Positions 1 to 7,068 of a DNA stretch of 11,185 nt are shown here, piece after piece. A program made the translations under genes and the position numbers. Each line of letters begins with the position of its first letter. Position 1 is the stretch's first letter. The notes under the pieces were generated by a model, which did no database searches, was not told where the DNA came from, and saw nothing but the letters and a program-made list of their open reading frames with translations. This DNA comes from Gammaproteobacteria bacterium (GTDB taxonomy: Bacteria; Pseudomonadota; Gammaproteobacteria; Magnimaribacterales; TMED112), in assembly GCA_002684055.1 (NCBI GenBank), contig NYUL01000007.1:5319-16503 (forward strand), given 5' to 3'.

Positions 1-656
1 GCCTCATCTTTTCTGGAGGTATCAGATCTTTTTAAATATAAATTTTCTCTAAATCCATCTGTATCATCTTTGCGTAAGGCCAATCTGAATTTAATGTTTT
101 TATTTTCAGTTAATGGGCCGCCAAATGCTAAGCCAGTGCTTAGGGTATTATAGTTTCCATAGGTAATTTCTGAGGTGCCTTCAAATTCATCCGTAGGATC
201 TTTCGTTTTAATATATATGAGGCCTGCAAGGGCATTTGCTCCAATCCTTGAACCTTGTGGACCATTAAATATTTCTATTTGCTCAACATCAAAGGTAGTA
301 GCTATGCCTGCTTGTCCAGAATAATCAACATCGTCAATAAGAAAACCTACCGAAGTATTTGGTGTACCCAAATAACCTGACCTTTCGCCAATACCTCTTA
401 TCTGAAAGTATCTTGCCCGCGAATCACTCGCAGCAAAATTCAAATTTGGGACTAGATATGAAAGATTTTCAAAATGCTTTATTGGTTGAGCCTTAATCTC
501 TTCTGTATCAAGTACAAAAATACTTGAGTCCTCTTTATTAAGTTCTGTATTTCTGTAATCTGCTGTAACGATTACTTCTTCAATTTCATCTGAAAAAATA
601 ATTTCAGATGCAAATAATAAAACTAGTAGATATAGATAATTTTTGATGTGTTTCAT
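1..656 (-). CDS. TonB-dependent outer-membrane receptor, N-terminal part; probable thiamine-related uptake
   Basis: Translated from the ATG at 656 leftward, the frame stays open to the window edge and gives about 218 residues. The rest of the plug/barrel protein (the family usually has 650-900 residues) lies outside. Residues 1-22 form a signal peptide with a hydrophobic core (YLYLLVLLFA). EEVIVTA at 26-32 is a TonB-box-like motif right after the mature N-terminus. The plug domain covers about 42-155, with QIRGIGER at 85-92 and VEQIEIFNGPQGSRIGANAL at 124-143, the classic plug signature, followed by barrel strands. Family knowledge: such receptors import scarce ligands across the outer membrane using TonB-ExbBD. 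The substrate is inferred from the TPP riboswitch in its leader, so thiamine, its phosphates or a pyrimidine/thiazole precursor are the likely cargo. The SD GGAGG lies 6 nt before ATG, inside the aptamer. Receptor family is certain; the ligand is an inference. Confidence 0.93.
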   Translation of the reverse strand, partial: MKHIKNYLYLLVLLFASEIIFSDEIEEVIVTADYRNTELNKEDSSIFVLDTEEIKAQPIKHFENLSYLVPNLNFAASDSRARYFQIRGIGERSGYLGTPNTSVGFLIDDVDYSGQAGIATTFDVEQIEIFNGPQGSRIGANALAGLIYIKTKDPTDEFEGTSEITYGNYNTLSTGLAFGGPLTENKNIKFRLALRKDDTDGFRENLYLKRSDTSRKDE

Positions 657-736
657 GCAATTCCTCCGCCATCACTATATGGTTCAGGTTCAAAGGGTTC
701 CTATCAAAGATCTCAGGCCAAGCCTCCCCTTTGCAC
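655..736 (-). promoter_or_regulatory. TPP (thiamine pyrophosphate) riboswitch, THI element
   Basis: Read on the minus strand, this leader carries the conserved THI-box elements in order: GGGGAGGC, CTGAGA (716-711), ACCCTTTGAACCTGA (698-684) and GCGGAGGAA (669-661). Helices can be drawn: P1 GTGCAA (736-731) with TTGCAT (660-655); P2 from GGG/CCC; P3 AGGC/GCCT with a 3-nt loop; P5 CCAT/ATGG with a loop containing TAGT. The CTGAGA and AACCTGA segments are the pyrimidine-sensing core; GCGGAGG belongs to the pyrophosphate-sensing arm. The 3' arm contains the SD (GGAGG, 667-663), and the last P1 pairs use the first two bases of the ATG. There is no further sequence for a terminator or anti-SD, so repression is inferred to be translational, by closing the aptamer when TPP is bound. 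Deviations from the usual motif (GGGGA for GGGGT, GGAGGAA for GnAGGGA) are mild. Confidence 0.93.
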
Positions 737-743
737 TCAATTA

Positions 744-749
744 ATTATA
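744..749 (-). promoter_or_regulatory. -10 element of the riboswitch-receptor promoter
   Basis: The minus strand reads a perfect TATAAT. A start site about 7 nt downstream falls near 737, exactly where the aptamer's P1 helix begins, which supports this placement. No good -35 hexamer is seen at 16-18 bp (CGCCAT at 17), and there is no TG extension. The promoter sits in the 36-bp space between the aptamer and the stop codon of the phosphatase gene, so the receptor can be transcribed on its own. Confidence 0.5.
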
Positions 750-772
750 ACTAGACTAACGGAAATATGGCG

Positions 773-2329
773 TTATTTCTCTATTAATAGATTAGGTTCG
801 TCAGTTCTTTTCTGAAGAAGAAACTCGTCGTAAAGATCACCTGTTGCTGTGAAAGCTCTAAAACGAAGATTATCACCATCTATATCTATGATCTGATAAA
901 GCTGGGTATTTTCCGCAAAGGTTTTTGCATATTTGCCTTTTGTTATTTCATATAATTTTGGACCACTTACTGAGACTACATTTACAGTGCCAATTTTTGG
1001 GTCATAAGCTTGCTGATAGCCGGTTGGCACATTCTGTAGATTGCTGGTATCAACAAGGCCAGTTCTGGAATAAGTATGATCGTGTCCGCTTAGAATTAAA
1101 TCAACTCTATATTTATCAAAAAGTGGTTTCCACATTTGTCTTAACTCAATATTGTCCCTGTCTGAAGCTGGTGAGTACATTGGGTGATGAAACGTCACAA
1201 CTGTCCAATGATTTGGATTTTGCTCAAGGGTTCTTTCTAGCCATGGTATTTGTGTTTCTAATTCAGTATTAGAGTCTAGTGAAATGAATCTAACACCTTG
1301 GTAATCAATAAAATAAACCGTCTCCTTAAGACTATCTTTTGGTACATCTTGGATAGGAAAAGAAAATTGAGGTCGCCAATGCGTGCTTAGAATTGGCGTT
1401 CCAGTTGGATTCTGCAAGCGATCATAAAGTGGAGCACCACCCCCCTGAATATCAGTGCCAACTAACTCAGCTTCAGAAAACCCCGTTATTAATTCAATGC
1501 CTGAATCTATTGAATCAATACTACCAGGCGCTTTAATTATTAAAGACCCGCTCTGCTTATCTGCATCTTCAATTGTTAATTTATAGATCCCTGGTGCTTG
1601 TTGGGTATATTCCTCAATTTCTATTTTTATGTCTTTACCTTTTTTGTTTTTCCAAATTCTCTTGCGCTGAGAATCATTTAAGTATTCATGATTTCCTGGA
1701 GTTGCTATCACTGGTATTGTGCCATTGACCCAGTCTGGAGCTTGGTGCCATTCTCCCCATTGAGCATCCATATAATGTTCATCAATTAGATCTCCAGCAT
1801 GAAGGGTAAATGCTGCTCTAGGGGCATCACGAAATGCTTCTCTGAATACTCTTGACCAATGTGTTTTTACCTCATTTTGTGCATCACCAAAATAAATAAA
1901 ACTAAATGGTTCCGCTTCTAAACTAGCTGTTTTAAAGTGATAGTACTCAGTCCAGTTTGCACCATCTCCAACACGGTATGCATAAAGAGTATTTGGCTCA
2001 AGGCCGGTGAAATTAACATTATGATAATGAGCTTCATTGATGTCACTTTTAAAATAAGTTGTGATGGCTTTAAATTCTGATGTCTTGAGTGCTCTGCCAT
2101 TGGCATTGGCTATTGCTATTTCTGCTAGCCCGGCCATTACTGAAGTGTCTGTACGCCATGTAACTGATTGACTAGTTGCAGGATCATTACTCCAGGTTAA
2201 AACTACTCTGTCTGGCACTACTGAAGGTGCATGAGCAACTTCTTCGGATATCTTTGTTGGGCTCCAATTGTCATGTGGAATTATTGAAAAACTTAGTAGA
2301 CTTAAGAAAATTAAGGCAAATTTTTTCAT
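773..2329 (-). CDS. Secreted purple-acid-phosphatase-like metallophosphoesterase with N-terminal fibronectin-like domain
   Basis: 518 residues from the ATG at 2329. An in-frame ATG at 2377 lies inside the tRNA-Ile gene, and the SD AGGAGA (2338-2333) fixes the lower start. Residues 1-18 are a basic then hydrophobic signal peptide. About 36-135 is a fibronectin-III-like purple acid phosphatase N-terminal domain. The catalytic domain shows the metal ligands in order: GDAQ 148-151, GDLID 179-183, GNHEY 212-216, HH 381-382 and GHDH 415-418. HWRPQFSFP at 317-325 is also typical. Family knowledge: a binuclear metal centre hydrolyses phosphate monoesters outside the cytoplasm. Oddities: the GDxxY tyrosine that gives true purple enzymes their colour is D183, and a segment of about 90 residues (roughly 220-312) is inserted between GNHE and HWRPQF. 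The gene starts 12 nt after tRNA-Ile and ends upstream of the thiamine riboswitch. Substrate unknown; phosphomonoesters or diesters are possible. Confidence 0.9.
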   Translation of the reverse strand: MKKFALIFLSLLSFSIIPHDNWSPTKISEEVAHAPSVVPDRVVLTWSNDPATSQSVTWRTDTSVMAGLAEIAIANANGRALKTSEFKAITTYFKSDINEAHYHNVNFTGLEPNTLYAYRVGDGANWTEYYHFKTASLEAEPFSFIYFGDAQNEVKTHWSRVFREAFRDAPRAAFTLHAGDLIDEHYMDAQWGEWHQAPDWVNGTIPVIATPGNHEYLNDSQRKRIWKNKKGKDIKIEIEEYTQQAPGIYKLTIEDADKQSGSLIIKAPGSIDSIDSGIELITGFSEAELVGTDIQGGGAPLYDRLQNPTGTPILSTHWRPQFSFPIQDVPKDSLKETVYFIDYQGVRFISLDSNTELETQIPWLERTLEQNPNHWTVVTFHHPMYSPASDRDNIELRQMWKPLFDKYRVDLILSGHDHTYSRTGLVDTSNLQNVPTGYQQAYDPKIGTVNVVSVSGPKLYEITKGKYAKTFAENTQLYQIIDIDGDNLRFRAFTATGDLYDEFLLQKRTDEPNLLIEK

Positions 2330-2332
2330 ATC

Positions 2333-2338
2333 TCTCCT
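2333..2338 (-). promoter_or_regulatory. Shine-Dalgarno site that decides the phosphatase start
   Basis: The minus strand reads AGGAGA a few nucleotides before ATG 2329-2327. It selects this start over the upstream in-frame ATG at 2377, which would translate the 3' half of the tRNA gene. This SD lies wholly within the 12-nt stretch between the tRNA 3' end and the start codon. Confidence 0.8.
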
Positions 2339-2341
2339 AAT

Positions 2342-2418
<77 letters not shown>

Positions 2419-2430
2419 AAAGAACAAAAT

Positions 2431-2458
2431 ATTATAGTTTGTTTGATGCTTAAGTCTA
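2431..2458 (-). promoter_or_regulatory. Promoter of tRNA-Ile (and probably the phosphatase)
   Basis: The minus strand has TATAAT (2436-2431) and TAGACT (2458-2453, four of six matches to TTGACA) with a 16-bp spacer. The predicted start near 2424 lies about 6 nt before the mature tRNA 5' end at 2418. No other promoter-sized space exists between the tRNA and the phosphatase gene. Confidence 0.55.
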
Positions 2459-2473
2459 TTTTTTTTAGGTGAA

Positions 2474-3631
2474 TTATTCTTCTGAAAAATGCATGACATC
2501 ATTTTCTTCTAGCCTTTTAATAAGTTTTTCACCCATAGCTGGAGCAGTCGTATAAATGCCTCCAGGCAAATCAAGACAATCTTCAAGTAAACAAAGTGCG
2601 CTTTCTGTAATCATTTTAGAAGTTGAGGCATAACCAGGATCACCTTTTCCAATTACTGAAATTCTGAGCTTTACTTCATCTTGCTCTATTCCCATAAATA
2701 ACATGTCATAACTGCCGGAGTCTCTAACTTCTTTAGATGGACCTTCGCCTGGTTTTGGAGCATTTTCACCCATCATCGGGTTGTAAGAAGCCATTGCTTC
2801 AGCTTTTGCCTTGCCTGTATCCCCATCACCCATAGAAAACATTTCATCGTAGATAAAATCTTTTCCATAAGGATAATTCAACATCATATTTGAACGATGC
2901 ACATTTTTTGTATTTATTGGAGCCATAAAGAACGGCGCTACCCACTCATTTGTTACTTCATCGTAGTAAGGCTTATTATCTCTCGGTTGCTCGGGGCCTT
3001 TATTGCCCTCACAAAGACAGAAAGGATCAATGAGAACGTTAAATAACTCAGGTTTTTCTTTTAGAGATCCAATAGTTGCTTTCAAAGAGGCAGCTGTACC
3101 ACCAGAGAATTCGCCTTTCATTGAACGGACTCTGCATTTAACTTGTTGAAAAGGCTTATCAAATTTTTCTTTAGCCAAGTTCTGAAGAAAGAGTACGCCC
3201 AAGTCTGAAGGAATAGAATCAAACCCACAACTGTGAACTATCCTTGCACCACTTTGTTTGGCTGCATCTAGATGTTTTTGCATTTCATACATCCATCCTG
3301 GCTCTCCACTTAAATCGACGTAATCAACACCGTGTTTAGCACACATTTCAACAATTTCATTACCATAAAGCTGGTACGGACCAACTGTAGTTAAAATTAG
3401 CTTGGTCTTTTTCATTGCAGCTTCAATATCTTGAAGATTTGATGAATCAAGAATGATATGTGGGGCGCTGCATGACAATTCAGCTTTTACAGCATTGATT
3501 TTTTCTTCATTTCGGCCAGCAATTGCCCACTTAAAGTCGTCAGTGTATTTTTCGTTCAAATATTCGACAACCAGCTTTCCTGTAAAGCTTGTGCCGCCAA
3601 ATACAATCAAATCGAATTCTTTTTCGTTCAT
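2474..3631 (-). CDS. Saccharopine-dehydrogenase-like / trans-acting enoyl reductase family oxidoreductase
   Basis: 385 residues. The N-terminus is a Rossmann NAD(P)-binding fold with FGGTSFTGKLV at 11-21, the form typical of the saccharopine dehydrogenase-like oxidoreductases that include human SCCPDH and the mycobacterial trans-acting enoyl reductases. Other family marks are GPYQLYG 84-90, HSCGFDSIPSDLG 133-145, EFSGGTAAS 174-182 and DPGYASTSKM 331-340. The protein is probably cytosolic or membrane-peripheral, with no signal peptide. Its substrate cannot be told from sequence; a lipid-related reduction is the usual guess for the family, and lysine metabolism should not be assumed from the name. 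The start at 3631 is preceded by AAGGA (3641-3637 region), which lies inside the last codons of tyrS. Only 2 nt separate the tyrS stop from this ATG, so translation is probably coupled. Family call firm, function open. Confidence 0.88.
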   Translation of the reverse strand: MNEKEFDLIVFGGTSFTGKLVVEYLNEKYTDDFKWAIAGRNEEKINAVKAELSCSAPHIILDSSNLQDIEAAMKKTKLILTTVGPYQLYGNEIVEMCAKHGVDYVDLSGEPGWMYEMQKHLDAAKQSGARIVHSCGFDSIPSDLGVLFLQNLAKEKFDKPFQQVKCRVRSMKGEFSGGTAASLKATIGSLKEKPELFNVLIDPFCLCEGNKGPEQPRDNKPYYDEVTNEWVAPFFMAPINTKNVHRSNMMLNYPYGKDFIYDEMFSMGDGDTGKAKAEAMASYNPMMGENAPKPGEGPSKEVRDSGSYDMLFMGIEQDEVKLRISVIGKGDPGYASTSKMITESALCLLEDCLDLPGGIYTTAPAMGEKLIKRLEENDVMHFSEE

Positions 3632-3633
3632 TT

Positions 3634-4836
3634 TTATCCTTGTTTTATTGTCAAATAGACAAATTTTTTCTTACCAACTTGAATCAACTTTTTCGCGTTA
3701 GGCTCCAAAGTATAGTCTTTTGAAACAACTTTTTCTTGATCTACTTTTACAGCTCCTTGATTTATTAACCTAATTGCCTCTGACGTACTAACAGCAAAAC
3801 CAATGTCCTTCAGAAGATTAGCAAATGCATATGTTTCTTTTGCTTCAATTATTTTTTCTTCTATATCGCTGGGCAATTCGTTAGTAGAAAACTTTTTAAA
3901 AAAATTGTCTTTGGCTTTAAGTGCTGATTCTTGATTACTAAACCGTTCAGTAAGCTCCATAGCTAGTTCAACCTTGATGTCTCTAGGGTTAGCGCCATCT
4001 TTTACGCTAGCTTTAAGAGAATTGACTTGATCAACTGTTTTTAGACTAAGCAGGTCATACCATTTAAACATTATGTCATCTGGTATAGACATGGTTTTGC
4101 CAAAAATATCATCGGCTTTCTCTGTTATACCAATATAGTTGTCTTCACTTTTAGACATTTTTTTAATGCCATCAAGTCCTTCAAGCAAGGGCAAAGTAAT
4201 GATTGTTTGTGGTGACATGCCTGCATTTTTTTGCAAGTCTCTACCAACGAGTAAATTAAATTTTTGATCTGTTCCCCCTAATTCAACATCAGCCTTAAGC
4301 TCAACAGAGTCTAGACCTTGCATTAATGGATATAAGAATTCATGTATAGATATTGGTTGATTGTTTTTGTATCTTTTTGAAAAATCATCTCTTTCTATCA
4401 TTCTGGCAACAGTTGATTGCGCAGCTAATTTGATCATATCTGCTCCGGTAAGCTTATCCCCCCATCTTGAATTGAAATCAACTTGAGTCTTTTTGCTATC
4501 GAGAACTTTAAAGACCTGATCCTCATAAGTCTTTGCATTCTGTTTGATGTCTTCGTCAGTAAGAGGTGGTCTTGTTTTATTTTTTCCACTTGGATCTCCA
4601 ATTTTGCCCGTAAAATCTCCAATTAAGAAAATTACTTTGTGCCCTAACTCCTGAAATTGACGCATTTTTCTAAGGATTACAGTATGACCAAGGTGTAAAT
4701 CAGGGGCTGTTGGATCAAAACCTACTTTCACAACAAGCTTTTTTCCAGATTCTAATTTTTTAAATAAATTGTCTTCACCGATGATCTCATCGATTCCTTG
4801 TTTTATAATCTCAATTTGTTTTTTAGGATCATTCAT
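3634..4836 (-). CDS. tyrS: Tyrosyl-tRNA synthetase
   Basis: 400 residues, normal for the TyrS/TyrZ branch of bacterial class I tyrosyl-tRNA synthetases. It activates tyrosine with ATP and charges tRNA-Tyr in the cytosol. The HIGH motif is HLGH at 48-51, the KMSKS loop is exact at 226-230, the tyrosine-pocket strand is YPLMQGLD at 169-176, and LGGTDQKFN lies at 186-194. The C-terminal S4 RNA-binding domain covers about 337-397. The start ATG 4836-4834 has no clear SD. It is divergently placed 25 bp from the M23 peptidase gene and overlaps one end of a perfect 12-bp palindrome (ATAAAGCTTTAT). The downstream oxidoreductase gene is coupled. A tyrS-mepM-anmK-erpA neighbourhood is known in Pseudomonas, which supports vertical inheritance of this block. 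No upstream T-box-like leader can fit in the 25-bp gap. Confidence 0.97.
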   Translation of the reverse strand: MNDPKKQIEIIKQGIDEIIGEDNLFKKLESGKKLVVKVGFDPTAPDLHLGHTVILRKMRQFQELGHKVIFLIGDFTGKIGDPSGKNKTRPPLTDEDIKQNAKTYEDQVFKVLDSKKTQVDFNSRWGDKLTGADMIKLAAQSTVARMIERDDFSKRYKNNQPISIHEFLYPLMQGLDSVELKADVELGGTDQKFNLLVGRDLQKNAGMSPQTIITLPLLEGLDGIKKMSKSEDNYIGITEKADDIFGKTMSIPDDIMFKWYDLLSLKTVDQVNSLKASVKDGANPRDIKVELAMELTERFSNQESALKAKDNFFKKFSTNELPSDIEEKIIEAKETYAFANLLKDIGFAVSTSEAIRLINQGAVKVDQEKVVSKDYTLEPNAKKLIQVGKKKFVYLTIKQG

Positions 4837-4855
4837 AAAGCTTTATATATAATAT
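4835..4855. promoter_or_regulatory. Divergent promoter region of tyrS and mepM, with palindrome
   Basis: The 25-bp gap 4837-4861 holds a TATATATAATAT run. On the plus strand TATAAT at 4848-4853 predicts a start near 4860, two bases before the mepM ATG. On the minus strand TATTAT or TATATA in the same bases would serve tyrS. A perfect palindrome ATAAAGCTTTAT spans 4835-4846. No convincing -35 hexamer was found on either strand. A second plus-strand TATAAT at 4804-4809, inside tyrS, is an alternative that would give a leader of about 46 nt. Confidence 0.35.
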
Positions 4856-4861
4856 CAGAAC

Positions 4862-6100
4862 ATGTACACAGGCTCTCATTTAAAATTAATTCTAGCTATA
4901 TTATTAATACCTTCGGTATTTATATTCCTTATTGCTGCTGATTCAGAAAATAGAAATTTTGATTCTAGTTCAGAATTAACAATTGAAAAGATTTCACTCT
5001 CTCCAGTAGATGGTGGAATAGCCATTCCAAAAGAAAATAAAATTAATATCCGATCTGGCGATACTTTTTACTCAACTCTAATAAAATTTAATGTTAGTCC
5101 TGCAACAATTAATAAAATTGGAAAGGATAGAAAGCTAAAAAAATTTATAAGCTTACGTGTCAATGATCAGATCTATATCACATCAAATAATGGTCTTATT
5201 TTTGTTAAGAGGTTTGATGATGATTTTTACCTTGATGTTCTCACAATTGATGGTTCTGATTATACGTTCGAGAAACAAAGAGATAATCTTGAAAAAATTG
5301 CACAATTCAGAGAATTTATAATTTCGGACTCTTTGTACTCATCAGGAAAAAAAGCTGGAGTACCAGAATCAGTATTAGGAGATCTTATTTACATATTTGG
5401 ATGGGATATTGACTATGCTTATGACATCAGAAATGGAGATAAAGTTAAAATACTTTATGAGGATGTCTTTTCAAACGGAAGGCTTGTATCAAATGGGGAT
5501 ATTCTTGCAGCTGAGTTTACTAATAAAGGTTCAAAAATCAATGTAATACGCTTTACTCAAAAAGGCAGAAAAGATTATTACACCACTGATAGCAACAATG
5601 TAAGAAAAGCCTTTTTAAGAACACCAATTGAGTTTGCAAGAATCAGCTCTCATTACAATCCAAACAGAAAACACCCTGTTCTAAATAAAATAAGAGCGCA
5701 TAAAGGAACAGACTATGCTGCTAAAACAGGAACAGCAGTAAAAGTAACTGGCGATGGGGTTATAAAAACTGCTCAATACTCGAACTCATATGGTAATTAC
5801 ATTGATGTTATGCATTACAACAAATATATGACGAGATACGCTCACCTTAAAGGTTTTGCAAAAGACATAAAAAAAGGAGTTAAAGTTAGTCAAGGACAAA
5901 CAATTGGTTATGTAGGTTCTACTGGTTTAGCTACTGGTCCCCATTTACATTATGAATTCCATATTAATGGCAAACATACTGATCCTGTAAAAGTTGAACC
6001 CCCAAATGCGCAGTCCATTAACTCGTATAACAAGAAGTACTTTGATAAGTTGGTAGAGGAGAGGTCAGAGATAATTTCTAATATCTCAAGCATTCAATGA
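4862..6100 (+). CDS. mepM: M23-family murein DD-endopeptidase, MepM-like
   Basis: 412 residues, close to the E. coli MepM length (about 440). A signal anchor covers about 7-25 (LKLILAILLIPSVFIFLIAA). An N-terminal OapA/LysM-like region with IRSGDTFYSTL at 63-73 follows, then a Csd3-type middle domain (about 150-270), then the LytM/M23 zinc peptidase (about 275-380). Zinc and catalytic residues are visible as HKGTD (H280, D284), YAHL (H328) and HLHYEF (H361, H363), all intact, so it should be active. Family knowledge: such enzymes cut D-Ala-mDAP cross-links in the periplasm to let the sacculus grow. The start is the only ATG before the membrane segment. No SD precedes it, and the predicted transcription start is almost at the ATG. 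Its TGA overlaps the anmK ATG (ATGA), so the two are co-translated; the pairing joins peptidoglycan opening and recycling. Confidence 0.94.
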   Translation: MYTGSHLKLILAILLIPSVFIFLIAADSENRNFDSSSELTIEKISLSPVDGGIAIPKENKINIRSGDTFYSTLIKFNVSPATINKIGKDRKLKKFISLRVNDQIYITSNNGLIFVKRFDDDFYLDVLTIDGSDYTFEKQRDNLEKIAQFREFIISDSLYSSGKKAGVPESVLGDLIYIFGWDIDYAYDIRNGDKVKILYEDVFSNGRLVSNGDILAAEFTNKGSKINVIRFTQKGRKDYYTTDSNNVRKAFLRTPIEFARISSHYNPNRKHPVLNKIRAHKGTDYAAKTGTAVKVTGDGVIKTAQYSNSYGNYIDVMHYNKYMTRYAHLKGFAKDIKKGVKVSQGQTIGYVGSTGLATGPHLHYEFHINGKHTDPVKVEPPNAQSINSYNKKYFDKLVEERSEIISNISSIQ

Positions 6101-7068
6101 GCAACCTTTTTGTAGGCCTAATGTCAGGAACTAGCAGAGATAGTTTAGATGGTTGCTTGGTAAGCTTTAATAATGGTTTAAAGCTTGAAAGCTTCAAAAC
6201 AATAAATTTTTCAAAAGGCTATCAATCATCCAATGATATAGATTTCATTTCTGAAGAGATAACCAAAAAAAGCATAAGTTTGGTGAAGGAATTAATTTTT
6301 AGTTATAAAAAAGAGGACATTGTTGCGATAGCTTTTCCAGGACAAACAATCTCCCATTCAGATGAATTTAGTTTACAAGCTGGTTGTCCAGAAAATTTAA
6401 CCAAGGCATTAGATATACCTGTATTTGCAGATTTTAGAAACTTTGATATAGCTAGAGGTGGCAAAGGTGCTCCTCTAATTCCAGAGTTTCATAAGTATTT
6501 ATTGGGCAATAATACAAAAAATAAAATAGTTTTTAATATTGGTGGGATTGCTAACGGCACTTACCTTCAAGAAACCTCTATAAAGCTTGCTTCTGATGTT
6601 GGTCCAGGAAATTGTTTGATGGATTCAGCAATGAGGATGTTCAGGCTTGGTTCATTTGATAAGGATGGGGGATTAGCCAGCAAAGGGGTTATAAACAACG
6701 AATTAATTAATTCATTTATGGCAGATATGCAGGAATTATCATACCCGAGAGCAGACGATATAAGTGCTTATATAAAAATAGTCGAGAAGCATAAGAAACA
6801 AATTTTAAATCAAAGACCCGCTGATGCTCTTTGCACTCTCACTGAACTTACTGTTAAGAAGATTATAGAATTTATTGATTATTGTGATCATGTAGATGAG
6901 CTAGTCTTTCATGGTGGTGGTTTGGAGAATAAGCACCTAATGAGAAGAATAGCAGAGTCTTCAAGCATAAAAATTAAGACTATTGACCATTTAGCACCTT
7001 CAAAATACATAGAAGCAATTGCTTTCGCATACTTAGCTTACAAGAAAAGAGCTGTTTTATTTAAATAG
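6097..7068 (+). CDS. anmK: Anhydro-N-acetylmuramic acid kinase-like protein, divergent and short
   Basis: 323 residues against about 369 in E. coli AnmK, an ASKHA-fold kinase that phosphorylates and opens 1,6-anhydroMurNAc during murein recycling in the cytosol. Conserved parts are GLMSGTS at 7-13, ADFRNFDIARGGKGAPLIPE at 111-130, NIGGIAN 147-153, GPGNCLMD 169-176 (D176 aligns with the catalytic aspartate, D182 as I recall from E. coli) and the ATP-site VFHGGGLENKHLM 270-282. Departures are PGQT (81-84) where the family has HGQT, loss of the KSTGRE-type motif near 216-225, and a C-terminus ending soon after EAIAFAYLAY, without the terminal SVTGA...LG segment of about 30 residues. It starts by ATGA overlap with mepM and its end overlaps erpA by 8 nt. 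Family identity is strong; full catalytic competence is less sure. Confidence 0.88.
   Translation: MSNLFVGLMSGTSRDSLDGCLVSFNNGLKLESFKTINFSKGYQSSNDIDFISEEITKKSISLVKELIFSYKKEDIVAIAFPGQTISHSDEFSLQAGCPENLTKALDIPVFADFRNFDIARGGKGAPLIPEFHKYLLGNNTKNKIVFNIGGIANGTYLQETSIKLASDVGPGNCLMDSAMRMFRLGSFDKDGGLASKGVINNELINSFMADMQELSYPRADDISAYIKIVEKHKKQILNQRPADALCTLTELTVKKIIEFIDYCDHVDELVFHGGGLENKHLMRRIAESSSIKIKTIDHLAPSKYIEAIAFAYLAYKKRAVLFK

Noticed and set aside
925..1272. Plus-strand ORF of 115 codons
   Set aside because: It lies fully inside the phosphatase coding sequence on the other strand and its translation shows no family motif.
1918..2106. Minus-strand ORF of 62 codons
   Set aside because: It is a different frame within the phosphatase fibronectin-like domain, with no SD. 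The similar 62-codon frame at 4434-4622 inside tyrS was dropped for the same reason.
2454..2470. Poly-T run after the oxidoreductase stop as a rho-independent terminator
   Set aside because: The run is T on the plus strand, so the leftward transcript has A there, and no GC-rich hairpin precedes it.
3453..3701. Plus-strand ORF of 82 codons spanning the oxidoreductase and tyrS ends
   Set aside because: It is antisense to two clear genes, has low-complexity composition and no SD.
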